From Sipunculus nudus (taxonomy: Eukaryota > Annelida > Sipuncula > Golfingiida > Sipunculidae), in the NCBI GenBank assembly GCA_026874595.1, contig CM049314.1, positions 54,111,812 to 54,175,811 on the forward strand: 64,000 bases of DNA, written 5' to 3'. Numbering within the stretch: position 1 is the first letter of the stretch; each line of letters starts with the position of its first letter. The notes under the pieces were generated by a model. It saw nothing but the letters and a program-made list of their open reading frames with translations. It did not search any database and was not told where the DNA came from. The translations under genes were made by a program, and so were the position numbers. Shown piece after piece: positions 47,270 through 59,246 of this stretch.

Positions 47270-49207
47270 ACATGTTATGTCAGTAAAAAGGAATGACCTC
47301 ATTACACATTGTTAGTACAAGTGTCATATCAGTAATAAGGAATGACCTCATTACACACTGTTAGTAAAGGTGTCATGTGATTGTCAGTAACAAGGAATGA
47401 CCTCATAAACACTGTTAGTACGGGTGTCATGTGATTGTCAGTAATAAGGAATGACCTCATTACACACTGTTAGTACAGGTGTCATGTGATTAGCAGCAAT
47501 AAGGAATGACCTCATCGCACACAGTTAGTACAGGTGTCATGTGATTGTCAGTAATAAGGAATGACCTTAATTACACACTGTTAGTACAGGTGGCATGTGA
47601 TTGTCACTTATGAGGAATTACCTCACTACACACTGTTAGTACAGGTGTCATTTGATTAGCAGCAATAAGGAATGACCTCATCACACACAGTTAGTACAGG
47701 TGTCATGTGATTGTCACTAAACACTGTTAGTACAGGTGTCATGTGATTAGCAGCAATATGGAATGACCTTATCACACACAGTTAGTACAGGTGTCATGTG
47801 ATTGTCAGTAATAAGGAATGACCTTAATTACACATTGTTGGTACAGGTGTCATGTAATTGTCATTAATAAGGAATGACCTCATTACACACTGTTAGTACA
47901 GGTGTCATGTGATTGTCACTTATGAGGAATTACCTCACTACACACTGTTAGTACAGGTGTCATTTGATTAGCAGCAATAAGGAATGACCTCATCACACAC
48001 AGTTAGTACAGGTGTCATGCGATTGTCACTACACACTGTTAGTACAGGTGTCATGTGATTAGCAGCAATATGGAATGACCTTATCACACACAGTTAGTAC
48101 AGGTGTCATGTGATTAGCATCAATATGGAATGACCTTATCACACACAGTTAGTACAGGTGTCATGTGATTGTCAGTAATAAGGAATGACCTTAATTACAC
48201 ATTGTTAGTACAGGTGTCATGTGATTTTCAGTAATAAGGAATGACCTTAATTGCACACTGTAAGTACAGGTGTCATGTGATTGTCAGTAATAAGGAATGA
48301 CCTCATTACACACTGTTAGTACAGGTGTCATATCAGTAATAAGGAATGGCCTCATTACACACTGTCAGTACAGGTGGCATGTGATTGTCACTTATGAGGA
48401 ATGACCTCATTACACACTGTTAGTACAGGTGTCATGTGATTAGCAGCAATAAGGAATGACCTCGTCACACACTGTTAGTACAGGTGTCATGTGACTGTCA
48501 GTAATAAGGAATGACCTTAATTACACACTGTTAGTACAGGTGTCATGTGATTGTCAGTAATAAGGAATGACCTCATTACACACTGTTAGTACAGGTGTCA
48601 GTTGTGTCAGTAACAAGGAATTACCTCATTACACATTGTTATAACAGGTGTCATGTGATTGTCACTAATGAGGAATGACCTCATTACACACTGTTAGTAC
48701 AGGTCTCATGTGATTAGCAGCAATAAGGAATGACCTCATCACACACAGTTAGTACAGGTGTCATGTGATTGTCAGTAATAAGGAATGACCTTAATTACAC
48801 ATTGTTAGTACAGGTGTCATGTGATTGTCAGTAATAAGGAATGACCTTAATTACACACTGTTAGTACAGGTGTCATGTGATTGTCAGTAATAAGGAATGA
48901 CCTCATTACACACTGTTAGTACAGGTGTCATGTGATTAGCAGCAATAAAGAATGACCTCATCACACACAGTTAGTACAGGTGTCATGTGATTGTCAGTAG
49001 TAAGGAATGACCTTAATTACACACTGTTAGTACAGGTTTCATGTGACTGTCAGTAACAAGGAATGACCACATTACACACTGTTGGTACGGGTGTCATGTG
49101 ATTCACAGTAACAAGGAATGACCTCATTACACACTGTTAGTACAGGTGTCATGTGATTGTCACTTATGAGGAATTACCTCATTACACACTGTCAATACGG
49201 GTGTCGT
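47270..49207 (+). repeat. About 55-bp satellite array, about 35 copies, with higher-order units
   Basis: The unit starts AGTAATAAGGAATGACCTCA and continues TTACACACTGTTAGTACAGGTGTCATGTGATTGTC. Three linker types (GTCAGTAATAAGG, AGCAGCAATAAGG, GTCACTTATGAGG) alternate. A block starting TTGTCACTTATGAGG recurs at 47601 and 47913, giving a higher-order period of about 312 bp. Confidence 0.93.
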
Positions 49208-52200
49208 TACATTAGAGGTATATTTTATCAGAGGTATGTTTCACGCGTAGAAAATAAACGCTTGTTCTAACGTTGTCAATGGTTCGATAACCAAAGGGTA
49301 CGTTACTCTGAGAGAGTGCATTGATTGTAATACCTCCCCGACTCCGATTCATGTCTGACTGTTACTTGTTATCCCCCTCCCCCCTCACATACACACATTG
49401 ATCTTCGAAGATGTTTTTGTTAAAATATTTCATGTCCGATAAAGAAGATGCGTAATCAAGATCGCTTTGATGGACGCCTAACAACTCGACGATTTATATT
49501 ATTTTAAGGGAGATAAAATCAAAGAATTATCGTCGAAAAACCATCATGGAGAGTGATACCATTCTGGTTGTTGTACTTCTTTACGTTGGCTGTATGGTCT
49601 CTCTGTTCCTTATGAACTACTGCAGTAAATATCGCCCAGAATTTCCCTCTAGCTTTTCGCAGTTTGTTTCACTCAGTGTAGGGAGCAGAAACAGCCACTG
49701 CCCTAACTGTATTGCTATTTCTTCGACATACAGTTTGTAAATCAAAACGCAAAACCTTACCAAATATTAGTGGTTTGATGCACATAAGTACATAATACGA
49801 CAACTTTGAGATACGCAGTAACCTATTTATTTACAAAACTATTGTCAAATTGTCTCCAAACTGTACGGTGGCTTACGCAGGCTCGTAAAGGACATACACA
49901 AAACTGTATTAATCTCGTTCCCACGCGATGATATCTCGTGGCAACGCGATAATTATCTCGTTCTCATGCGCCTTGGCGCTACTGTAACACGAGTCACCGT
50001 AGGTCTTGGCAAGGTCTTGTTGATGATTGTAATCAGTTCATTAGTTTTATATTGTTCACGTAGAATGCAGACAGTTGCGCGCGACCATTAAGAAAACCAC
50101 TAAACTTATCGACATACAAACCGGGGCTTAGTCCTCTAAGTTTGGCATGGAAAATTTGACTCTCTTGTACATCTTACCTTGAGTAAAAATTTCTTAGTTG
50201 TAAGGATACTTTGTTGTAAGGTATCAGATAATGAAGGCTTAACTCGCCTAAAGTTTTGCCTACCCGGGGGCATTTAATCTTAACTATTGTTATTTGAAAC
50301 TTATTCGAAAGATAAGAACATTCTGGATTGTCAAATATGATTTTTGTTACGTGTTTCTCTGGTGGACTGTGAGATGATTACATTAAAATAACATTTTTAT
50401 AAAGAAATAACATTTTTATAAAGAAACTTTACCTTCTTTTAGTATATTAAATACAACTTTCGCAAATGATGCTCCTGTGATATATGTCAGGTATACCTAG
50501 TCTAGGCTCTTCTTCACTGCAATAACCTAACCGCTTCGTCCTTTAAATACGTCACGGGCGAATAACAAAATCAGTTTCCCGTACTTTATGATGATTTGAT
50601 TCCAAATGAATGAGAATACAAGAAACCCGAACTTTCCGCTTTGTAGCAATCTTTGTGTCAGCTTCATGATTGCAAAACTGAAATTAATGCTTGGTGTCGC
50701 CTTGAGGCAAACAGTCGTTAATTTACGACACGCTTTGTGATTATCAAAGTCCCAATCAACGTTACTCTTGATTGTTTAATGTTCAGTGTGAATGATCACT
50801 ATGATTTCCCTTAATTAATGTTTGTTCTGTTTGGTGCCTAACGTTTGATGGAATTGTCTTAATGATGATGACGTGTTTTCCACGGTTTCCAACTGTTAAC
50901 TTGACGTGTGCATAAAAGGATATTGGGTCTGGTGTAAAATACTCTGTCATTTATCAGTTTGTGTGATCCATGCCAAGTGACTATATGTCATTAAGGGCGG
51001 TGCAAACAACGTTTTACGTTAATGTGTAAGATAACTGTCAGTATTCAGTAGGAGATTAAAGAGAGTGAGACCGGACCAGAGTTTTCTAATCAATAATCAA
51101 AATATTTATCACGATGCCAGTTTGCTACCGATGTTATTCTACTCTTCATATTAAATCATCAGAAACAGTTCTGTGTTTTGCCTCCGAACCGTTACATATT
51201 CTCTTAGACATTCACATTATTTTAATTATATTTGTAGTTTCTATTTTTTAAGCTATTTTTATTTAGTCGAAGTTATCCCTAACTCGTTCTGTCTAAATCC
51301 TGTGCATATTGATTAAAAGAGGACATAGAATATCCCACGGTTCAAACCGTTATATTCATGTCTGTGTTTACGTCCTGCGTGTACATGTTTATTGACTCTA
51401 CGTATCCTACTAAATGCATGCCGCACGTACATGTTTAGAAAGATGAAGTTCTTTTAAAATGACTGAACATAGTTATTAGAATAGTAATTATTCAGCTGTG
51501 TAGCGATATTTACACACCCTGGCAAGAATGTGGGAATTTAATATAACGTCCCACACCAATGTCGTAAATCATATACTTACATACTAACAGGAATGTCCCA
51601 TTCAAACCGTCACATCCATATATCCGAACACACCTGTCACATGAGATGGACAGATAAACGAGGGACACTGTACATATACGTATTGCTGTTAAAATATTAT
51701 ACTTTCAGTTAAATTGCAATTACATATTTATATTTATTTAACATGTTGGTTTAGCTTGTTAGCAGCTATAGATAACATTTTAAATGGAACATGCAATGGA
51801 TATTAATTTTTTCCTGAATAATCGAATATATATCGATGCATTTTTTGCATTATCGAATAAACTTGAAGAATGGATGTATTTATGCAACGAATGTTCACAA
51901 ATTATCTATACGGTATATACATGCAAGATGTATAGTCTAATCAAACTGAAATATAGAAGTAAATAATGCTATATCTTAACGGACAATATTGTATCAACGA
52001 TTTCCGAATCTTGATCTTTCATTGTTACCGAATATATTCCATTCGCACGGAAATATACAATATGCATTAAGCTTGATGCAACATTTGTCAAGTTTTCTTT
52101 ATTTTCATATGATATAAGAGTTGCATGATATAATCAATTGATAATCGATCATCGGATTTGCAATCAGCAAATGAAATATTAAAAATACCTATCAATAATG

Positions 52201-52227
52201 AATATTCATGTTTTGTATGATTGACAG
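49208..52227. other. UNC93A intron, 3' part
   Basis: No gene seen. A 64-codon frame at 49546-49740 has one hydrophobic segment but no other support. The intron ends in the acceptor ATTGACAG before 52228. Confidence 0.5.
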
Positions 52228-52341
52228 ATGGTGTGGAACAACTTGAAGCAGCTCACGCAGCACAACACGTATCGACTGCTCATCCCGTTACTCATCTTCA
52301 ACGGCTTCGAGCAGGGATTCGTCTACGCAGACTACAACAAG
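52228..52341 (+). CDS. UNC93A-like protein, exon of 38 codons
   Basis: Encodes a short amphipathic stretch (MVWNNLKQLTQHNTYRLL) and a membrane helix ending FNGFEQGFVYADYNK. This corresponds to the conserved UNC93A segment after the central cytoplasmic loop, where the family has a G-x-x-QGF motif before the next helix. The acceptor is GACAG|ATG and the donor AAG|GTAGCC, both phase 0. The first codon is ATG but it is internal; nothing suggests a start here. It pairs with the exons at 35991 and 53082. Confidence 0.9.
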
Positions 52342-53081
52342 GTAGCCCCGCCCAAAAGAAATATGATTGAACAGATAAGCGTGGTTGCGACATATCATTC
52401 ACGACCTGAGCTGACGGTCTTAAACTACATGCATTTGACGATTCGTAGTGATGACGTCACAGTTGCATTTGTACATCACACGTTTGTTACGTCACACATA
52501 CGTCCCTCCTACATTAAACGGAGAAACAGATATGGCGACATCCCTTTTGCGGCTCATTCTAAAAAGGTCAATACATCCCGGCTTATTTAAAGCATCATAA
52601 ATCGACATTACCTCCTTTGATAAGAGCCAATTGAAAGAAATGTCGCAAAAATATAAATATCATTCATTCAACGTCTCCTTGCGCGGCAAGCATTTGCCGT
52701 TGACTGCCACCATCCTCTGGCAGAGTGCCAAGATTCTTCGACCATAGGTTTCGACCAAAGAAAGGGGGCCTTTCTTTGTTGGGAGCGGCTCCCCTGATGG
52801 CGGTATACAGTAGATGATTAGTAGATGGAATGCAATGTAAAGATGAATGTATTTGATAGTCTTTCCCTGTTGTTTCCTTAAAATTAAGATAATTGCAGTA
52901 ACATATGTGATTATTTACATTATTGTAGTAATATATTATTATTTACATCAACTATAGAAATACTTGATTATTTACAGTATCATATTAATATATATGATTA
53001 TTTACATTATTATACTAATATATATGATTATTAAAATTATTAGCTACAATAATATAGAATGCTATATGTGTTTGATTTCAG
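52342..53081. other. UNC93A intron with a cluster of four short hairpins
   Basis: Four perfect short hairpins sit at 52684-52699, 52718-52730, 52756-52778 and 52781-52793. The rest is AT-rich. It ends with the acceptor TTTGATTTCAG. Confidence 0.6.
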
Positions 53082-53349
53082 TCCTATATCAGCTGCAGTA
53101 TAGGCAAGGAGTATGTGGGTTACAACATGATCACGCTCGGCATGACAAACTCTATATGTTCGGTACTGGTGGGCGTGGTCGCGCGCCACATCCCGCGCGA
53201 GGCGATAGTTGGCGTGGCCGGGATCCTCCATATTGGATTACTTGTCTTCCTTCTAGTGTGGATACCAGACCAGAAACTGACCTCCGTCTTCTTTATTATC
53301 TCAGCTCTCTGGGGAGTCTGTGACGCCATGTGGCAGACACAGTGCAATT
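53082..53349 (+). CDS. UNC93A-like protein, exon with three membrane helices
   Basis: Enters in phase 0 after TTTCAG and leaves after one base of a codon at ATT|GTAAGT. It encodes the hallmark run SYISCSIGKEYVGYNMI, matching the SYVTC-x-G-x-x-FVGY pattern of UNC93A. Three helices follow: about residues 14-36 of the exon, then the VGVAGILHIGLLVFLLVW helix, then SVFFIISALWGVCDAMWQTQ. The LWG-x-x-DA-x-WQTQ motif is one of the best conserved signatures of the family. The exon is GC-richer than its introns. Confidence 0.95.
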
Positions 53350-55459
53350 GTAAGTATCCCCTCTTATTTATTATCTCTTAATTTGAACTCCGCCAGGTAT
53401 CAGGAGGTATATGTTTTAACCTGGGTTTGTCTTTGATTTTATGCGGACAACTCTGAAAAGATTTTGTTGAAAATTTGCTGATGGTACAGATTACAAGCCA
53501 GAAACATCTTTGGAGGTAATCTGGTCATATGGGTTTTCATTTAAAGGTTTCCTTTACACTTTGACATAAGGCTAATATATTTCTTCTGTAAAGGTAGAAG
53601 CACAGACTCATTTTAATGAGTTATTGAACCATGAAACCATTACCTACGTTGCTGTGCAGTTTCGTTAAAAATTACCAGACTACTTTCATATGATAAATAA
53701 TTTAACCATGATCTTCAGTCATCTAAAACGTAAGCCCAATAAGACTTTAAAAATTGACAAATTACTCCATAATCTTTGTCATACATCAAATCCTGCCAAA
53801 GACCAACTGAAACATATTATATATTTTATTGCTTGGATTTGCATTTATATTGAATATGTTCGTTGTGCATCGTTTACGTTATATACCAATACTGTAATGT
53901 TTGTTTTATCGAAGCCCCAAAAGAGATTTTTAAATCAGGGCTAGCTTAATCACTGCTCTCCTTTAGCAAAGCCATATTCAGGCCCTCAGAGAAAGCTAAT
54001 CTCCTGTAAACACAGATATTTACACAGAGTTTCTTCATATACACCATATTTCTTTAATACTTCCTTTCTTACAGACCAATCTGCTTTACAGCTGACAAAT
54101 CTTCCACGAAATGAAAAGCGGAAATGACAGTGAATAGTAAATCACTAACACCATTTTACAAGCACACAAAAATTATCCAGTTAACACGACTTCAAAATGT
54201 ATACCCACGATCGTGCCTTTCGGCTGTTCTCTGCATAGTTTATTTTAATCCAATTACCATTCATCGAGAAAGAAAGATACACGGATGGAAATATTACCTC
54301 CGTTTAACTGGTTCCATTAATGAACAAAATAAAAACTATTTATGTAGTAGTTAATGGTAGCTACTCCGCAGCACATAAATATATAGACAATACGAGGTTT
54401 GCAAAAGGAAGCCCCCCCCCCCCCCCCCACCCGACCTTTACAATCAGGCCATGGTCGAAAATAAACTTAAAATGAGAATCAGTCACCTGTCTTTATTATT
54501 CTGTCCAAAGATCAGTTTTTGAAGATCACACCAACTGGACACCTAGCAAATGCCCGGACAAAAAGAACCAAAAACCGAGGAAGCTTAAATAGCCCAATCA
54601 CTGATGTCTTATCGAGGCAGCAATATAACATAAGTGGGTCAACGTTGATTTGATCTAAATTTGTCTTTCCTGATAATTAGTTGAGAATGATTGATGAAGA
54701 CGTTAGCTAATCCTTCAAGTGATCATAGAGGTATACATGTCAACCAATTTAACGTCTTCATGATCTGATTTCTTAAAAAAGTGAAATATGTCTGTTATAG
54801 ACTTATTTGACCACACGTCCCTTCTCACATACTTCTTAGTCCTTGAGCTTGGACAGAGAATCGCATGATAACGATTGTGCATCAACATCTGAATGATAAT
54901 TTAAATTCCCAGTGTACCATGTCAGAAACATTGCGGTAAGCACTGAGAACACGCATATCCTTGTTCGGCGCCTGCTGTAGGACAAGAAACAAACAGTGAC
55001 GTAGTCGTAATCCGAGTCCAAGACCAATATTTGGGACTAGTAGCGTCTCTCTCTCTCCCTCTCTCTCTTTCTCTCTCTCTCTCGTATCTATCTACTGTTT
55101 TGTGTGAACTGTTTCAATTATATTACTTATTAAGGCATGATGTTTTCTGTATATTTTAATTATAAACCAGGATTAGATGTAGACATTGTTAATGTAAACT
55201 GAAAATTTTGTTCATTATGGCTAATTATTGATATATGTTATTTCCAATATATAAATCTGAATAGTGCATGACGATTACTTTGATCATCCCCTGTTTGCTT
55301 AAACGTGGGAGGGGAATATATTCCTCAACCCCTCTGTATCAAGGCCGTGCACGAGACCATATGAGTAGTACCAATCTGCTCACATATACCAAAGTTAGTG
55401 TTCCCTCTAGTGAACGCCACATAAACAGTTTTATTTATGGAGGTAACCCTCACCATTTT
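53350..55459. other. UNC93A intron segment
   Basis: No gene seen. A run of 17 C lies at 54412-54428 and a CT-rich tract at 55048-55083. Confidence 0.55.
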
Positions 55460-56268
55460 TATGCCCCCGCCACAAAGTGGCCGGGGCATATAGTTTTACC
55501 CATGTCCGTCATTCCGTCCTTCCGAAATAAAACAGTTGTACGGACTTTTTTTCGAAATGCCTGCAGATATTGGCCTGATTTTTGGTGTGTGGGCAGATAT
55601 TGACCAGTTACAGATCGAGTTTGCGTTTCTTCCCAGTTGACCTACTTTTGTACGTTTTAGGGCTCCTTAACTTAGAAAATTTCATGAAAAATATAAATTT
55701 TCATGACAAATACACATGTACGGACTTTTTTCGCAATGCCTGCAGATACGGGCCTGATTTTTGGTGTGTAGGCAGATAATGACCAGTTACATATCAAGTT
55801 CTTGTTTTGTCTCAGTTGACCTACTTTTGACCATTTGACTGCTCCTGAACATAGAAAGTTTCATGAAAAATAGAAATTTTCATAACAAATGCATATGTAC
55901 CGACTTTTTTTCCTCAATGCCTAGAGATACCACCCTGATTTTTTATGTGTGGGCAGATAATGACAGTTACAGATAGGTTGACCTACTTTTGATTGTTTTA
56001 CGGCCCCTAAACGTAGAAAATTTCATGAAAGACAGAAGTTTCATGGAAAATGCACATGTATGGATTTTTTTTACAGTGCCTGCAGATACTGGCCTGATGT
56101 TTGGTGTGTTGCTTGATAATGACCCGTCACAGATCGAGTTTGCATTTTGCCCTTGTTGACCTACTTTTGACCATATGACACCTCCTGAACTTTTAAAAAT
56201 TTTCAAAATTTAACAAAAATTTCTTATTTGCCCCAGGCGGGGCATTCGTGTCGTTCCGACATATCTAG
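55460..56268 (+). mobile_element. Tandem-core element, four units of 160-180 bp
   Basis: Outer ends are ATGCCCCCGCC and, at the right, GGCGGGGCAT, which form short inverted repeats. Next to the left end lies a hairpin GGCCGGGGCATATAG. The core is four diverged tandem units whose starts (TGTACGGAC-type) lie near 55538, 55718, 55896 and 56058. Each has GCCTGCAGATA, GGCCTGATTTTTGGTGTGT, GTTGACCTACTTTTG and AATTTCATGAAA blocks. There is no coding capacity. The layout recalls bivalve elements with tandem cores such as the pearl family, but this assignment is inference. Confidence 0.7.
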
Positions 56269-56309
56269 TTTTATTGCTGACTTGTCAAATTCTTAAGCTT
56301 AGTATTTAC

Positions 56310-56485
56310 ATCCCTGTTTTTTGGGACTACTTGACAGGGCGGTAGCACTCGCCTCCAGTCATTTTATTTTATATCCTGAAATCACAAAAGCCCGGTGTCT
56401 ACCGCACCCGCAGGTTCTGGGTGTGTAATCTTCCCCAATAATCGGTCATAACATCGAGGAACGCCCCAAAGGCGTGGCCTTTGTG
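56310..56485 (-). mobile_element. tRNA-derived SINE, family C, 3' part
   Basis: On the - strand it shares TTCCTCG-TG-TATGACC, GGGGAAGATTAC, CAGGATATAAAAT and CCGCCCTGTCA-GTAGTCC blocks with 38900-39060. The tRNA head is missing. Confidence 0.7.
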
Positions 56486-56489
56486 GGTG

Positions 56490-56745
56490 ATAAAAATATA
56501 GAGGTCCACCTTTGGATGAAATCTTTGAAGTCACCCTTCCGATAGAATACAAGAGGTCACTATTCCTATTCAATCTTTGACGTCAACAGTCCGATAAAAC
56601 TCCAGAGGTCCACCTTCAGATAAAATCCTAGAGGTCCAACTCCCGATAAAACCCAAAGGGTCATCTATGAACAAACCCAAGAGATCCACCCTATAAAATC
56701 TGAAGGGACTACCTTCTGTCAAAAACCAAGTGCACGTCTCCATAC
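56490..56745. repeat. Degenerate minisatellite, about 33-bp unit
   Basis: About seven diverged units of the form CCGATAAAATCC-AGAGGTCCACCTT. Confidence 0.8.
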
Positions 56746-58828
56746 AAAATCTAAAACCCATGTTAATACACCCTCTAAAGAACCCTCCTCACGCTAATGC
56801 AAGGTATAAATCAAAAGCTTTTAGATATCATGTACAGGTTAAACTGTAGACAGACAAAATAACCGTAGTCCAGATGCGTAGCCAGGGGTTAAAGTATAAA
56901 ACATGACACTTTGTGTAAATAAAAAGGTCTACGAACATTTGTCATTGCATTTCAATAAGCCGATATAAACGACACATTTTCCACTCAAAATGCCAGAGTT
57001 ATTCTTTATGACTTATTATTACATGCGATCTTACTCCAGGCTTTAACAAGCACATCATGGCGTGATTTCAATGGCATGTCTGCATGTGCAATTATCCCGT
57101 TGGATCCAGAGTAAATAGTCTGACATTTTAAAATGTGTCTGACATTTTGAAAATATGTCTGACAAAATGAAAAACTGTCTGACATTTCGTAAATATGTCT
57201 GACATAGTGAAAGTGAGACTAACCTAACGATAGCTACTTTGCATAACTTACGGGAATTTTACAGATTTGGGTTTTTTAACATTTATAACGATCATTTACA
57301 TGCAATTCCTGCGGATGTGATTCGGGGTTTAATGTGGTTGTTAATAGTAAAATATGCCAAATTATTTCACTTTGTTACCATGTATTAAATTTTCGAAGGT
57401 GGGTATATAGGTAACATTTCAAACATCGGGTTGCCTATACAATTAAGTACCTGGCAGATAGCACCGACATGCTTTGATTGTTAAAGTTTATTCCCAACAT
57501 AAATCACATAAAATTTTACAGCCTAGAGTTAGGATAACATTTTACATTTATGTTGCCGAATTCCTTCGTGATCACGGTATAAATATAATAAAAAAATGGT
57601 TACTATCCCTGCAACTCTACATATTTATTATAATAGTAACAACTCGCTGATGACAAAACTGTAAGAGAACGCCGGGAATGGTCAGACGTGATTGATAGCA
57701 CCTCGGGTCAGTAAACATAGATCTTATGAATTTCATTACTCAAGCAAATATGCGACGTCTGCTAGTGCGTCAGCAAGGAAAACAGTTAAAAACGGTTTGT
57801 ATCTGGCAATTAATTGCTGATCCACGCTTAGGTTCGCAAAAGGTGAGACATTTGGATGAGTAACGAGGTAAAATGGGGTAATTAGCGCAATGTGTTACAT
57901 TAAACAGTGATGTATGACCGGCAGCTCCCTCCGCTTTATCCGTCTCTGTCACCCAGATAGTCTCTGACATTGATTTTGTTCTCAGTTACCCAATGAACCA
58001 TTTTGAAATATTCTATGGCCCGTATCATAGCAGCAAGCACAGACACAAAACAGGTTATTAAAATATTAACACATAAACAAAAACATATAGTTTGGAGTGC
58101 TGCGGCGACAAAAAATGTTCAAAAATGTACTGGTTGAAAAAATATATATATTATAAATAATATAAAATTAAAATAAATATATTCTTGTCGGATGCATTAT
58201 CTGTTAGGTCTCAGTAACTAATACTTTCACAAATCTATGCTGACTTGGCATATATTTATGCCAGATAAATGACCTGTACTGTATCAGTAATTAACCTCGT
58301 TATGTGACGTAAAAATGTAGAGGTATCTTTTTCCTTGTATCCCCAGAAGCAAATGTATTGAGAGAGAGAGAGAGAGAGATTAACTGAATGCTTATGCATG
58401 TCCTATATCTACACTGTGTGGTTTTTCTCTTAATTCTAATTTAGGACATTGTGATTAACGTTTTCGTCAAAATATGAATACTCGCTCGTCACTGCAGATA
58501 ATCATCAGTATTGTGTTCTTACCAAAATCAGAATACTTGTATATTTTTTGATTAAAAAATCACTGTCGATGTGGGTTGCAAAGTTTTCCTATTTTAAACT
58601 AATTCATTCTTTAAAAGTTAGTAATATGTTCACAGAAAAAAAAAACAAAATGCACCCGAACCGTCTATATCCCTGTTTTTCTCAATAAAACTTCCACTCC
58701 GTTCTCAAGCTCCTTCTTCCGGCACTGATTGTGTAAGTTATTATACATATATGTCAGAAATTGTTTTTTTTACCAATTTTAAAACTTTTTCTTATTTTAC
58801 TAATTTTACAACATTTCTTTTTCAACAG
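56746..58828. other. UNC93A last intron, 3' part
   Basis: No gene seen. A short array of TGTCTGACATTTTGAAAATA units (about 5 copies) lies at 57118-57215. The intron ends with a T-rich tract and the acceptor TTTTTCAACAG. Confidence 0.55.
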
Positions 58829-59076
58829 GTCTGGTAAATTTAAGCTGCCCGGATGATCATAAGACGGCTTTTCAGAACTTCCGGATGCTGCAGGGACTGG
58901 GAGCCGCCTCCGCCTTCATCCTGGGCGCCCTGGTGTGTGTGGCAGTAAAACTCTACATCATAATAAGTCTTCTTATTATTTCTATTCTGTTCTACGTCGT
59001 AGCAGAATACAGACTCCGGAACACCAGGCTTCGGCCTAGCATCAGTGTTACCGTGGAAATACATGACAGTAACTAG
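58829..59076 (+). CDS. UNC93A-like protein, last exon with stop codon
   Basis: The first two bases complete the split codon from 53349 (phase 1), then 81 codons and TAG. It encodes a short loop (LVNLSCPDDHKTAFQNFRML) that matches the family's A-F-x-N-x-R-x-L motif. Two membrane helices follow: about GLGAASAFILGALVCV, then VKLYIIISLLIISILFYVV. The basic cytoplasmic tail (AEYRLRNTRLRP) ends at HDSN. The VKLYI block and the tail position agree with the C-terminus of UNC93A. No clear AATAAA follows within the next few hundred bases, so the transcript end is not set. Confidence 0.93.
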
Positions 59077-59169
59077 GCGGCGACGGGATCCCCTTTGGTA
59101 AACAGAACCCATAGCGTTTAGTAGCGTGAAGGATCTAGTTTAGAGGGATTCATTAATGTTACGCAAGCA

Positions 59170-59246
59170 ATCGCCATGGCGACCATACGTGACAACAGAA
59201 TTCAAGTATGAAAGTATATTATTGTTTTTACAGTTGCTATGGCAAC
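59170..59246. promoter_or_regulatory. Pair of X-box (RFX-type) palindromes
   Basis: ATCGCCATGGCGAC (59170-59183) and GTTGCTATGGCAAC (59233-59246), 63 bp apart start to start, in the likely 3' UTR of the UNC93A-like gene. Confidence 0.45.

Noticed and set aside
49546-49740. 64-aa single-helix membrane protein
   Set aside because: Only one hydrophobic stretch and a fair start context; codon use and surroundings give no support.
50387-50428. Direct repeat of AATAACATTTTTATAAAGAA
   Set aside because: A single 20-bp duplication without further structure.
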